From CAVVFX01 sp963777595 (GTDB taxonomy: Bacteria > Acidobacteriota > Terriglobia > Bryobacterales > Bryobacteraceae): a DNA stretch of 64,000 bases. The position numbers and the translations under genes are program-made. The notes under the pieces are model-generated. The model was not told where the DNA came from. It was given only the letters and a program-made list of their open reading frames with translations, and searched no databases. Below are positions 19,033 to 28,584 of this stretch, in pieces. Numbering within the stretch: position 1 is the first letter of the stretch; every line of letters begins with the position of its first letter. The DNA is taken from the NCBI GenBank assembly GCA_963777595.1, contig CAVZRE010000044.1, positions 186,001 through 250,000 on the forward strand. The letters are read 5' to 3'.

Positions 19033-20078
19033 GTGGCGGGCGAACCCGCTCCAATCGCTATTTCCGGGGTGGCAACCACGGTCTCAACGGAAAAGGTGTC
19101 GGGAAGTTGACTACCCTCGAGATGCAGATTCGGCGGCCGGTAGCCGGTTACTTCCGCCAAGCGAAACGCGACTGAATTCGAGATCGTGGAGTCAGAAGGA
19201 ATGTTGCGATGCTGCCATAGGCCCCATCCCAGGTTCCAGGATTCATGAATGACGCCAGTCGCGAATTTGGAATCGACGGGGAGTAGAGGATACAGTTGCG
19301 CCGCGGCTGGCTCTATTTCAACGCCGAGCGCGAACGCCTTACTCAACATCCAACTCAGCGTGATCGACGACAGGTCCGTTTCCGGATATCCACCTCCCAC
19401 GTCGCCATGCGCGCCGGCGAACCAGACCTGTTGCAAAACCTGTCCGGGGGCCGGCGTGGAGGTCCAAAGGGTTGGAGGAAATTCCCGGCGCTTCTCGTCG
19501 ACGGCTACCGCCTGGTAGGCGTTGTGGACGTCGGGATGAAGGTCGGTATCGAGGAAGCCGTAGAGCGGATCCGGAAGTTCAAACACTGCGCCGGGAATAC
19601 CGAGAGAACCTACGGTATCCCAAACTCCGACCATTTTAATTTGAGCGTTGTATAGCGAGTCGGCCGCCAGTGTGGCCAGCAATTTCTGCCGGTTGGCCGG
19701 GTCGCGATAAGCGTTAAAAGCCGTATCCACCAGGTTCTGACTGAAGTTCTGGGTCGGCAGGCCGCAGATGGCGATCATGCCTGCAAGGCTGCGCGCCGTG
19801 TAGGCTCCGCGGCTGAACCCGAAAATAAAGATCTCATCGTCCTGCTCATAGACTTGCGCGATCTTAGAATAGCCGTCTTTCACCTTCTGGAATAGACCTA
19901 ATCCGAAGGCTCCGCCGAGAAGGTGTTGTATTGGTAAGCCGGTTGCACCGACTCCATCATCGTAGTAAGGCACTTGTGTAGCCGTAGTGGAAAGCGCCTT
20001 ATAGAGTTTGTACACGTTGGAAGCGCTTTTTGGATCTTCCCAGGTCCCATCAGCGCAGAAAATGATTTTCTTGGACAC
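19029..20078 (-). CDS. DUF2235 alpha/beta hydrolase (Tle1-like phospholipase fold)
   Basis: A 349-residue protein of the DUF2235 family. It opens with KKIIFCADGTWED, then has the nucleophile elbow FGFSRGAYTARSLAGMI with the catalytic serine, VGVWDTVGSLGIPG with the likely acid, and WFAGAHGDVGGGYPE with the likely histidine region. The order and spacing match DUF2235, whose best-known members are the Tle1 type VI effector phospholipases; many others are free-standing and uncharacterised. No VgrG, immunity or type VI gene is nearby, so an effector role is not supported by context. No signal peptide is visible, so it is probably cytoplasmic. The start is GTG 20078 with a GAGAGG ribosome site. 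Confidence 0.85.
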   Translation of the reverse strand: MSKKIIFCADGTWEDPKSASNVYKLYKALSTTATQVPYYDDGVGATGLPIQHLLGGAFGLGLFQKVKDGYSKIAQVYEQDDEIFIFGFSRGAYTARSLAGMIAICGLPTQNFSQNLVDTAFNAYRDPANRQKLLATLAADSLYNAQIKMVGVWDTVGSLGIPGAVFELPDPLYGFLDTDLHPDVHNAYQAVAVDEKRREFPPTLWTSTPAPGQVLQQVWFAGAHGDVGGGYPETDLSSITLSWMLSKAFALGVEIEPAAAQLYPLLPVDSKFATGVIHESWNLGWGLWQHRNIPSDSTISNSVAFRLAEVTGYRPPNLHLEGSQLPDTFSVETVVATPEIAIGAGSPAT

Positions 20079-20159
20079 GTCGACCGCCTCTCAACTAAGA
20101 GATATGTTCACAGATAATAACACTAATTGTTGACCCCTGAACTAATATTCCCGTGTTAT

Positions 20160-21095
20160 TTACACGCCTGCCGAAGCCACGCTTTGGCAGGCCGTCCTGG
20201 TAGACGTGACGATCGAGAGGACCGTTCGGCGAGGGCGCTCGGTCATCGAGCCCAACGCTTTGTCCTTGAGGCCCGGCAGACGCAGCACCGAGCACAGACT
20301 GAAGAACTCGACGCCATCCAGGGATCGTGCGAGCGACAACGATTCGTATTCCGCATACACGCCGGAATTCGTCGCAACGGCCCTCCACCACGTGTCAGAA
20401 CGCCACAGCACACCTTGTCCGCGGCCCTCGGGCAACAGATTGTTCTTCATCCTGCTGTCGGCGTGTTCGGGATGGCCGCTGTTGGCTTCCCGAATCGAGG
20501 CCGCGTGCGTGCGGATCAACAGTGTCCGCGAGTCTCCGCTACCCAGGCGGAAATAATTGGACTCCGCCATCACTTCGAACGAAAAGTGCTGGTCCGGGAC
20601 CAGCGGCGCAGGTTTTTCATAGACGTCGTGCAGGATGGACGTGACGGCGAAGTTCTTGAGTCCGGGTCCCGGAACGGGCCGGGCGTAGCAGTCGAAGATA
20701 TAGGGTTTGTACCACTTCTTGTAGGAGGTGTATTGCGACAGAACGCCTTCAAACGTTTCGAGTGTCACCCCAGGAATACGGATGGCGGCCATCCAATCGA
20801 CGATTACTCCTTTGTAAACCGGCATGGCTCCGTTCGGCTCGGCGGCGTTCAGGTTCCAGACGTAGGGTTGTTTGTTGTCCAGGGCGGCCAATGCCACGGA
20901 TCGGTGGTCGTCCGCCACGCGATCGGGAAGTCTCGAGCCCAGCGGCTGCTCAATTTCGGTGCGCGCTCTCTTGAGATAGGCATCGTAGTCCGAGGCCGTG
21001 CGAGGGTCCAAATCGGACTCGCACGGCGCCGCAGAGAGGCCGCTTGGTGCCACTAGAAGCGGCGACGCAAATCTGAGTACATCCCTTCGGGTCAT
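20160..21095 (-). CDS. Exported START/SRPBCC-like protein of unknown function
   Basis: A 311-residue protein with a short twin-arginine-like leader (MTRRDVLRFASPLLVA). Residues 90-270 carry a series I recognise from many uncharacterised acidobacterial secreted proteins: a MPVYKGVIVDWMAAIRIPGV segment, then a conserved Y-Y(K)P-I-D region, and late a VLWRSDTWWRAV strand followed by YAEYESLSLARSL. The predicted alternation of strands and final helix suggests the START/SRPBCC helix-grip fold, which binds hydrophobic ligands. The ligand is unknown. It stands alone, 81 bases from the DUF2235 gene, which is on the same strand downstream. The family assignment is by eye and moderate. Confidence 0.5.
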   Translation of the reverse strand: MTRRDVLRFASPLLVAPSGLSAAPCESDLDPRTASDYDAYLKRARTEIEQPLGSRLPDRVADDHRSVALAALDNKQPYVWNLNAAEPNGAMPVYKGVIVDWMAAIRIPGVTLETFEGVLSQYTSYKKWYKPYIFDCYARPVPGPGLKNFAVTSILHDVYEKPAPLVPDQHFSFEVMAESNYFRLGSGDSRTLLIRTHAASIREANSGHPEHADSRMKNNLLPEGRGQGVLWRSDTWWRAVATNSGVYAEYESLSLARSLDGVEFFSLCSVLRLPGLKDKALGSMTERPRRTVLSIVTSTRTACQSVASAGV

Positions 21096-21181
21096 TTACT
21101 ACCATGATAAATGAAAGAGCGGCGCGTCTGTGCGTTCAATTACATACCCTTGAGTGATATGCTGTCTCGGGTTACTTAAAA

Positions 21182-22774
21182 ATGAGATTGATAGTGGCAA
21201 GGCTCGCGGCTGACAGACTAAAATCTGTCACACAAGGGGCGATCATCGTTTTCGCTGTGGCTGCCCAAGTCTCCGGGCAGCAGGCCGGGCGGATCAAGAT
21301 TGATACCGACCGCGTCATTGGGGAGGTTGATCCCCATCTCTTCGGTAACTTTGCGGAGCATCTGGGACGGTGTATTTACGGTGGGATCTGGGACGAAGGC
21401 AGTCCCCTCTCTGATGCCGACGGGTACCGCAAGGACGTCATGCAAGCCACCAAAGACCTCGGAGTGACAGTGCTGCGATGGCCGGGCGGCAATTTCGCCT
21501 CGGGATATAACTGGAAAGACGGGATCGGACCTCGAGACGAGAGGCCGCCGCGGCGGGAAGGCGCTTGGGGCGACATTGAATCCAACCGCTTCGGCACGGA
21601 TGAATTCCTCCGCTATTGCGAACGGGTCGGCGTGGAGCCCTATATCTGCATCAATGCCGGACTCGGAACGGTGGAGGATGCGCGCCAGTGGGTGGAGTAT
21701 ACCAACGAAGCGGCCGACACCTATTGGGCACGTCAGCGACGTAAGAATGGCCGGGACCGGCCCTATAACGTCAAAATCTGGGGCCTGGGGAACGAAATTG
21801 ACGGACCCTGGCAATTGGGGCACAAGAATGCCGAGGATTACACCAAGTTTGCATTGGAAGCCGCTAAGGCCATGCGCCGGGCGGACGGGACAATCAAGCT
21901 GATCGGTTCGGGTTCGTCGAACTTTCGCGCGGGCTCCGATTGGGTCAATTGGAATCGCACGGTTCTCGAGAACCTGAAATCCGAGATCGACTATATTTCG
22001 CTGCACACCTACATCGGCAACGGTGACAATCATTTCGAGAAATTCATGGCAGCGTCGCGCGATCTGGACGACAGGATCGAGGTGGTGGGAGGGCTGATCC
22101 AGGCGCTTACCGTGACCAATCCCAGGCAGCGGCCGATCTACATCGCCTTCGACGAATGGAACGTTTGGTATCGGGCGCGGGGAGGGAGCGAATTCGACAC
22201 CGCAAAGACGCGGCTCGAAGAGGTCTACAATTTCGAAGACGCGCTCGCTATGGGGATGTTCCTGAATTCTTTCTTCCGGCATGCCAATCTCGTCAAAATG
22301 GCTAATCTCGCCCAGTTAGTGAATGTCATTGCGCCGATGATGACGAGCAAAAATGGTTTGTACCTTCAGACCATTTATTTCCCGCTGGCGGAATACGCGC
22401 GGCAGAAGGGCAACCAATCGCTCGACGTGCTCGTTCAATCTCCCGAATACAGGCCCGACGCCGGACGGTCGCTCAAATATCTGGACGTATCTTCCACCTT
22501 CGACGCGAAATCACGCCAGGTGTTCGTCAATGTGTTGAACCGGAGCGAGAACAGTGACATCGCGGCTGAGATTGTCAGTTCGTCCGGGAGACTGGAGAGC
22601 GCGGCTGGAGTTTGGGAATTAAATCATGCCGATTTGAAGACAACACACACATTCGGCAGCGATCAGAAGGTCAGGCCATCCGTCAGGACCGCCAACCTCG
22701 CGCTCAAAGATAACGGCTTCAGCTACACGTTTCCCAAACATTCCCTCACGATTCTTAAGTTGAAACTCCAATGA
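21182..22774 (+). CDS. abfA: GH51 alpha-L-arabinofuranosidase
   Basis: A 530-residue glycoside hydrolase family 51 enzyme that removes terminal arabinofuranose from arabinoxylan or arabinan. GH51 features in order: DPHLFGNFAEHLGRCIYGGI (the N-terminal beta-strand that starts the barrel), VLRWPGGNFASGYNW, IWGLGNEIDGPW with the acid/base Glu near residue 204, and YIAFDEWNVWY with the nucleophile Glu near residue 325. A C-terminal beta-sandwich ends with TFPKHSLTILKL. An N-terminal hydrophobic segment (about residues 17-33, ending near SGQQ) suggests export. The stop overlaps the next gene (an esterase) as ATGA, so the two are probably translated together to attack decorated hemicellulose. Confidence 0.92.
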   Translation: MRLIVARLAADRLKSVTQGAIIVFAVAAQVSGQQAGRIKIDTDRVIGEVDPHLFGNFAEHLGRCIYGGIWDEGSPLSDADGYRKDVMQATKDLGVTVLRWPGGNFASGYNWKDGIGPRDERPPRREGAWGDIESNRFGTDEFLRYCERVGVEPYICINAGLGTVEDARQWVEYTNEAADTYWARQRRKNGRDRPYNVKIWGLGNEIDGPWQLGHKNAEDYTKFALEAAKAMRRADGTIKLIGSGSSNFRAGSDWVNWNRTVLENLKSEIDYISLHTYIGNGDNHFEKFMAASRDLDDRIEVVGGLIQALTVTNPRQRPIYIAFDEWNVWYRARGGSEFDTAKTRLEEVYNFEDALAMGMFLNSFFRHANLVKMANLAQLVNVIAPMMTSKNGLYLQTIYFPLAEYARQKGNQSLDVLVQSPEYRPDAGRSLKYLDVSSTFDAKSRQVFVNVLNRSENSDIAAEIVSSSGRLESAAGVWELNHADLKTTHTFGSDQKVRPSVRTANLALKDNGFSYTFPKHSLTILKLKLQ

Positions 22775-23667
22775 CAAAGCTCACGATTTTTCTCTTTTCC
22801 ATGATGGCGATGGCTCAGGCTCCGGTACCGGCTCCGCCCACGATTCCATTGTGGAATGGTCCCGCGCCGGGGGCGCAAGGCTCCGCGGATATCGATATTC
22901 CGAAGCTGTTGATTTTCGCGCCCAAAAAGCAAATCACCAGCGAAAGCGGTGTGATCATTTGTCCGGGGGGAGGCTACGCTCACCTGTCCATGGACAAAGA
23001 AGGCACGGATGTAGCGAAATGGCTGAATAACCGGGGAGTCGCGGGATTCGTGCTGCAGTACCGGTTGGGGCCGAAGTACCATCATCCCATCGAATTGCAC
23101 GATGCGCAGCGGGCGATTCGCTACGTCAGGACGCACGCATCCGATTACGGGATCTCACCGAATCGCATCGGCATCTGGGGGTTCTCCGCCGGCGGACACC
23201 TTGCGTCCACGACCGGCACGCATTTCGATTCCGGGGATCCGAATGCGGCCGACCCGATCGAACGCACCGGCAGCCGCCCGGATTTCATGATTCTGGCGTA
23301 TCCCGTAATCACATTGGTCGGGCCGAAGACGCACCTGGGATCGAAGAAAAATCTGCTGGGCGACACTCCCGACCCGGAACTGGCGCGGAGCCTCTCGAGC
23401 GAGCTGCAGGTGACGGCCCAGACTCCTCCGACTTTCCTTTTCACAACCGACGGCGATACGGTGGTCCCGGCCGAGAACAGCATCGAGTTCTTCCTCGCGA
23501 TGCGCAAGGCGGGAGTGCATGGCGAATTGCACGTCTATCAAAATGGTCCCCATGGGGTGGGACTGGCGCTGAATGATCCCGTGCTCTCGAGTTGGCCCCG
23601 CCGGCTGGAGGCTTGGCTGAAGGTTCGGGGGCTGCTGGCTGCTGAATCGCAGAACGACCGGCCGTAA
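22771..23667 (+). CDS. Exported alpha/beta-hydrolase, acetyl-xylan-esterase-like
   Basis: A 298-residue serine esterase overlapping the GH51 gene by ATGA. A signal peptide (LTIFLFSMMAMAQA) is followed by IPLWNGPAPGA, the oxyanion loop CPGGGYAHLS, the nucleophile elbow GIWGFSAGGHLAS, a TDGDTVVPAENS element with the acid, and NGPHGVGLA with the histidine. This arrangement is common in bacterial feruloyl/acetyl-xylan esterases associated with plant polysaccharide use. Linked to an arabinofuranosidase, removal of acetyl or feruloyl groups from arabinoxylan is the most likely job, but the substrate is inferred from context. The start ATG 22771 is fixed by the overlap. Confidence 0.85.
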   Translation: MTKLTIFLFSMMAMAQAPVPAPPTIPLWNGPAPGAQGSADIDIPKLLIFAPKKQITSESGVIICPGGGYAHLSMDKEGTDVAKWLNNRGVAGFVLQYRLGPKYHHPIELHDAQRAIRYVRTHASDYGISPNRIGIWGFSAGGHLASTTGTHFDSGDPNAADPIERTGSRPDFMILAYPVITLVGPKTHLGSKKNLLGDTPDPELARSLSSELQVTAQTPPTFLFTTDGDTVVPAENSIEFFLAMRKAGVHGELHVYQNGPHGVGLALNDPVLSSWPRRLEAWLKVRGLLAAESQNDRP

Positions 23668-23856
23668 CCGCTGCGCTTTCGTGCCGCCCGTGGCTAGCGC
23701 CTCAAAATCGAACGTGTCCAACTCGGGCGTTCGGGCGCGCGCACCTGGATTTGTCTTACGGCTGGCAGCCTGAAGTCCTGTCAGACAAGTCGCTCGGTCG
23801 GACTGCGTAATCCTGCGCGGAGTGCCTTGGCCGTAATATACTAGCCATCGCACCTT

Positions 23857-25197
23857 ATGCGCGCTACTGCAACCACTACTCCGGTCGTCGATATACATGC
23901 GGCCTACAATAAATCAAGGCTCTTCCTCATCAGCGTCATCGCACTGGTAACCGCCGGTGTAAGCTTTTCCATGCGCGCGAGCGTGGCATCAACGCTACGC
24001 ATGACCTTTTTCGATCCGATTAACCCGGTCCATTCCGCCGAGTTGATCGGCGCAGTGCTCGGCGTAGGCTCATTGGGTTTCGCTCTGACGATTGCCATCG
24101 GCAGTCCTATGCTCGACTTTCTGGGAATGGGACGGCTGCTCTCTCTCTCCAGCCTCTGCTTCATCGCCGGAACGCTGATAGTCGATTTCGCGGATAAGCT
24201 CGCGACTGGCGAAAACATTTACTGGGTGTTATGGGGGGGCGTGCTGCTGATGGGTGTCGGCTGGGGATTGGTCGAAACCGTCATCAATCCACTGACTGCG
24301 GCGCTATATACCAGCGACAAAACCGCCCGGCTCAACACGCTGCATGCCTGGTGGCCAGGCGGCTTGATCATCGGCGGTTTGACGGGCCTTGCGCTTGATC
24401 AAATCGGCGCGAGCTGGCAGATCAAACTTGGCATAACCCTCATCCCGGCAGTCACATTCCTCGTCTTGACGATCGGTACGAAATTTCCCCCCACCGAGCG
24501 CGCCGCATCGGGGATTCCGGCTTCACGAATGTTTAAAGAGATGCTGCGGCCGATGTTCATGGTCTGGTTCTTCTCCATGTTCCTGACGGCAGCTTCGGAA
24601 CTGGCTCCCGGTCAGTGGGTGGACATTGCGCTGACGCGTACCGTAGGCATGCGTGGCATCTGGTTATTGATTTACGTCAGCGGGTTGATGTTCGTGATGC
24701 GACACTTCGCGGGGCGGATGGCCCACAAGTTGTCGCCCGTCGGGCTTTTGTGGGTGTCATGCCTGCTGGCCTCACTGGGACTGCTGTTGCTCAGCGTGGC
24801 GAATTCGCCAATCACGGGACTGCTGGCTGCTACCGTCTGGGGTACAGGCGTCTGCTACATGTGGCCCACCATGCTCGCATCTTCGAATGAACGATTCCCC
24901 CGCGGAGGAGCCTTGCTCCTGGGCCTGATGGGAACCGCAGGCAATTTGTCAATCTATTTGGTGCTACCGCAGATGGGCGCGATCTTCGACCGCACCAAAG
25001 TGTCGGTAGCTGGCGGCGACGCAGCCTTCAGCGCCCTCGAAAAAGCCGGCGGTCCGGAACTGGAGCGCGTGCTCGGAGTGGCGGCCCAGACTTCCTTTCG
25101 CTATGTCGCGATTCTGCCGGCGATTCTCCTGGTGGTGTTTGGCGCCATCTGGCTGAGCGATCGGGCGAAGGGTGGGTATAAGCCGGAACGGCTGTAA
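23857..25197 (+). CDS. Major facilitator superfamily transporter
   Basis: A 446-residue membrane protein with 12 hydrophobic segments. The first repeat includes SRLFLISVIALVTAGVSFSM and LIGAVLGVGSLGFALTIAIG followed by MLDFLGMGRLL, the usual MFS loop 2-3 position. Helix 5 has the GGLIIGGLTGLALD type. The LNTLHAWWPGG segment is shared with FucP/NHS-like sugar permeases, so I infer sugar uptake, perhaps of arabinose or oligosaccharides released by the neighbouring GH51 enzyme and esterase. It is 189 bases downstream of the esterase; that gap holds TAATATACT just before the gene but no convincing promoter. It ends at a possible bidirectional terminator. Confidence 0.87.
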   Translation: MRATATTTPVVDIHAAYNKSRLFLISVIALVTAGVSFSMRASVASTLRMTFFDPINPVHSAELIGAVLGVGSLGFALTIAIGSPMLDFLGMGRLLSLSSLCFIAGTLIVDFADKLATGENIYWVLWGGVLLMGVGWGLVETVINPLTAALYTSDKTARLNTLHAWWPGGLIIGGLTGLALDQIGASWQIKLGITLIPAVTFLVLTIGTKFPPTERAASGIPASRMFKEMLRPMFMVWFFSMFLTAASELAPGQWVDIALTRTVGMRGIWLLIYVSGLMFVMRHFAGRMAHKLSPVGLLWVSCLLASLGLLLLSVANSPITGLLAATVWGTGVCYMWPTMLASSNERFPRGGALLLGLMGTAGNLSIYLVLPQMGAIFDRTKVSVAGGDAAFSALEKAGGPELERVLGVAAQTSFRYVAILPAILLVVFGAIWLSDRAKGGYKPERL

Positions 25198-25199
25198 GC

Positions 25200-25266
25200 G
25201 TTGTCCGTCAACCGTTGTCCGTTTCAACGGCTGCACGACGCGGACGCCTAACGGACGACGGACAAC
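25200..25266. terminator. Possible bidirectional terminator between the MFS gene and der
   Basis: GTTGTCCGTC (25200-25209) and GACGGACAAC (25257-25266) are perfect 10-bp inverted copies flanking a 47-base interior that contains further partial copies of TTGTCCGT and CGGACG. It lies exactly between two convergent genes. There is no T run, so the terminator role is inferred from position; it could also be a REP-type element. Confidence 0.42.
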
Positions 25267-26582
25267 TACTTCTCTCTCGCTCTCTTTTCCTGCGACTTAC
25301 GTCCTCGAATATTCAACTGAATCGGCGTGCCCTGAAAGCCGAAGCGCTTACGGATCTGGTTCATCAGGTAGCGCTCGTGGGAGAAGTGGAGCTTCGCCAT
25401 TTTGTCCGTGAAGACGATAAATGTCGGTGGGTTGGTCGAGTTTTGAGTGATGTAGAAGATCTTGCGATCTTCAAAGCGGAGCGCTTCGACGAAACGGTTC
25501 AGTTCGCCGGTGGTAACGCGCATGGAAGCCGAATCGTAGACTTTCTTCACCAGCTTGAACAGCAGCGGAATGCCGGTGCCCATCTTAGCCGAGAGAAATA
25601 CGACCGGCGCATACTCCAGAAACTTCAATTCATCGCGCAGATTCCGTTCGAATTCAGTTTTCTTACCGGGCGGCATCTGGTCCCATTTGTTCACGCACAG
25701 GATCACCCCGCGACCGCCCTCGTGTGCGTACCCGGCAATTGTCGCGTCGAGCCCGAGTACGCCTTCGGTCGCGTCCATCACGATGATTACCACCTGAGCG
25801 AGACGGATATGCCGCCGCGCCATCACCACGCTGAGTTTCTCGGCCATCAGCTTGGTCTTGCCTTTGCGGCGGATACCGGCTGTGTCCATGAACACATACT
25901 CGATCCCGTCATGCACTACCGTTTCGTCCACCGCATCGCGCGTGGTTCCGGCGATCGGCGACACAATGGCTCGCTCCTTCCCCGTCAGCGCGTTCAGCAG
26001 CGTGGATTTGCCGACGTTCGGCCGCCCGATAATGGCGACCTTGATGGACTCCTTCGGCTCTTCCGTCTCCGGCTCGGCGATCGGGAAATCCCTGGTGATG
26101 TGGTCGAGCAATTCCTCCATCCCGATGCCGTGTTCGGCGGAGACCGGAAAGATATCGCGCAGGCCGAGGGAGTGGAACTCGTGCATCAAAACTTCGCGCG
26201 CTTGCGTGTCGATCTTGTTGACCGCTACGGTAACGGGTTTGCCAAGCTTCCTGAGCATGAGGGCGAGGTCACGGTCGGGACCGGCGATCTCGCTGCGGCC
26301 GTCGACCAGGAAGATGATCTGAGAGGCTCCGTCAAGCGCCACTCGCGCCTGCTTGAGGATCTGACTCGGGATGTAGTCTTCGTCGTCCACCACGATTCCG
26401 CCCGTATCGATCAGTTCGAAACGTTTGCCGTCGTAGTTCGCAGTTTCGGCGATGCGGTCGCGGGTGATGCCAGGTTCGTCGCCGACAATGGCGCGGCGCC
26501 CTCCGCTGATGCGGTTGAAGAGGGTGGATTTTCCAACATTCGGGCGGCCCACGATCACGACCGTGGGAAGAGTTTGAGACAT
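25266..26582 (-). CDS. der: Ribosome-assembly GTPase Der (EngA)
   Basis: A 438-residue essential GTPase that helps mature the 50S subunit. It has the diagnostic two G domains: GRPNVGKSTLFNRISGGRRA near residue 10 with GITRDR, DTGG and VNKID, and GRPNVGKSTLLNALTGKERA near residue 180 with GTTRDA, DTAGIRRKGK and VNKWD. A C-terminal KH-like domain ends in a lysine/arginine-rich tail. Length is normal. It is divergent from the dinG-type helicase with only 45 bases between them, so the two promoters must be compact or overlapping. Confidence 0.97.
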   Translation of the reverse strand: MSQTLPTVVIVGRPNVGKSTLFNRISGGRRAIVGDEPGITRDRIAETANYDGKRFELIDTGGIVVDDEDYIPSQILKQARVALDGASQIIFLVDGRSEIAGPDRDLALMLRKLGKPVTVAVNKIDTQAREVLMHEFHSLGLRDIFPVSAEHGIGMEELLDHITRDFPIAEPETEEPKESIKVAIIGRPNVGKSTLLNALTGKERAIVSPIAGTTRDAVDETVVHDGIEYVFMDTAGIRRKGKTKLMAEKLSVVMARRHIRLAQVVIIVMDATEGVLGLDATIAGYAHEGGRGVILCVNKWDQMPPGKKTEFERNLRDELKFLEYAPVVFLSAKMGTGIPLLFKLVKKVYDSASMRVTTGELNRFVEALRFEDRKIFYITQNSTNPPTFIVFTDKMAKLHFSHERYLMNQIRKRFGFQGTPIQLNIRGRKSQEKRAREK

Positions 26583-26627
26583 TGTATATATTCAGGATAG
26601 CGGTTCGCAAACCATAGACTGACCTCT

Positions 26628-28584
26628 GTGTCTCGTTTTATGCTTCCCCAGACCCTCAAAAAACCGACTGGAGCCGGCAAAGCGCGACGATTCTTCTCGC
26701 GCGGCGGCCCACTCTCAGAATGGCATCCGAGCTATGAATTTCGCAAGGGCCAGGTGGACATGGCGGAAGCGGTGGAGAGCGCGCTGGAGGAGAAACGGCA
26801 CCTGATCGTCGAAGCGGGCACGGGGACCGGCAAGACTCTGGCTTACCTGGTACCGGCGCTGCTGTCGGGAAAACGCGTGATCGTATCCACCGGCACCAAG
26901 AATCTGCAGGAGCAGCTATTCTTCAAAGACGTTCCGTTCCTGCAGCAGCATTTCCCGCGGCCGCTTGCGGTTTGTTACATGAAAGGCCGCAGCAATTACG
27001 CATGCCGTCAGAAGATTTACGACGCCGAAAACACGCCGGTGCTCAACGGCCTCGAAGAAGTAGCGGACTTCCAGATCATCCGGGAATGGGAGAAGACCAC
27101 CGAGAACGGAGATCGCGCCGAGATCAAAACGCTGCCGGAACACAGCACCGTCTGGGCGCGCATCGATGCGCGCCGCGACCTTTGCACCGGCCGCAATTGC
27201 GCGCAGTTCGAGCGCTGCTTCCTCACCAAGATGCACCAGCGGGCTGCTGAGAGCGACATCATCATCGTCAATCATCACCTCTTCTTCGCGGACCTGGCGA
27301 TTAAAGGCGGCGATTTCGAGGGCATTCTGCCCGATTACAACGCGGTGATCTTCGACGAAGCCCACGAGATCGAAAGCGTGGCAGGAGACTATTTCGGGGC
27401 CGGCGTCAGCAGCTTCCGCTTTCAGGAATTGCGGCGCGACATCGGCGGTCATCTCCCGGATGAAGAACTTCGCCTCTAATGAGCTCGATCGCGTGCTGGA
27501 GCGGATGAACGAAATCGCGGAACAGTTTTTCGGCGCGTTCGACGACGTTAAGGGGCGCGGTCCTTTTAATTTTCGCGCGGCGTTTCTCCAGAACCATGGC
27601 GAGGCTTATCAGAATCTGCTGGCCTCGCTGGAATTGCTTTACTCCCAGTTGAAAGTCATCAACGAGGCGCCGGCTGAAGTGCAGCCTCTGGTGACTCGGA
27701 CCGTGGCATTACGCGAGGAACTCCATTTCGTGATGGAGGAGGACGACGAGAACTACGTCTTCTGGGTCGAGCGCCGGGGCCGCGGTTTCTTTATTCAGGC
27801 AACCCCGATCGAGATCTCTGGGATTCTATCCAAGGCGCTATTCGACGAAGTGGAAACGGCGATTTTGACGTCGGCGACGCTGGCGGTGGCGGGTGGCTTC
27901 GAATATGTGCAGAAGCGCCTGGGGTTGAGTAACGCGCGGACCCTGGTCGTCCCTGGACATTTCGATTATCAGAAACAGGCGCTGCTCTACGTTCCGCAGG
28001 AACTGCCCGATCCGCGCAATGCGGCTTTTCCCAAAGCCGCGGCGGAAGAGATTGTACGGCTCCTGAAAGCCAGCCGGGGTCGCGCATTTGTGCTGTTCAC
28101 CAGTTATAGCCAGATGCGTATGATTTACGATACAGTTTCGCTTCTCATCGATTATCCGATCCTGCTGCAGGGAACCGGACCGCGGACTGCGCTGCTTGAG
28201 GAATTCAAAAACACCCCCAATTGCGTGCTTTTCGCAACGTCGGCGTTCTGGCAGGGCGTAGACGTGCCGGGCGAACAACTGAGCTGCGTTATCATCGATA
28301 AGTTACCCTTTGCGGTGCCCAATGATCCGGTGGTAGAGGCCCGCATTCGCGCGATTCGCGAAGCCGGCGGCGAGCCATTTTACGAGTACCAGATTCCGCA
28401 GGCGGCAATCGTGCTGAAGCAGGGTTTTGGCCGGCTGATCCGGTCGAAAGAAGATCGCGGGGTGCTGGTGATGCTGGACAACCGCATTACGAAACAGCGT
28501 TACGGGCAGATCTTTTTCGACAGTTTGCCGGATTACGGATTTACAACTAAGTTTAGGGACGTGGAGAAGTTTTTCGATGTTTGA
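26628..28584 (+). CDS. dinG: DinG/XPD-family ATP-dependent DNA helicase, one frameshift
   Basis: A superfamily 2 helicase of the DinG/XPD group that unwinds DNA 5'-3'. The first frame (26628-27479) has the Walker A loop EAGTGTGKTLAYLVP, STGTKNLQEQL, iron-sulfur cluster cysteines (SNYACRQK, then RRDLCTGRNCAQFERCF), DIIIVNHHLFFADL and the Walker B FDEAHEIE. The second (27460-28584) continues with NELDRVLERMNEI, AILTSATLA, LFTSYSQMR, FATSAFWQGVDVPGE and QGFGRLIRS. The two overlap by 20 bases, and the first ends artificially at LPDEELRL-stop; one extra base near 27460-27476 explains the break. Corrected length is about 651 residues, normal for the family. The start is GTG 26628 or ATG 26640. It overlaps queD by 8 bases. 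Confidence 0.88.

Noticed and set aside
20125..20160. TTGACC to TGTTAT promoter-like pair on the plus strand
   Set aside because: It points towards the 3' end of a minus-strand gene and there is no plus-strand gene for it to serve.
20127..21056. 309-codon plus-strand open frame
   Set aside because: Antisense to the START-like exported protein, which has a leader and family-like sequence.
21218..22282. 354-codon minus-strand open frame
   Set aside because: Antisense to the GH51 enzyme, whose catalytic motifs are clear.
25215..26600. 461-codon plus-strand open frame, longer than der itself
   Set aside because: Der on the minus strand has both G domains intact; the plus frame is histidine/arginine-rich with no family features.
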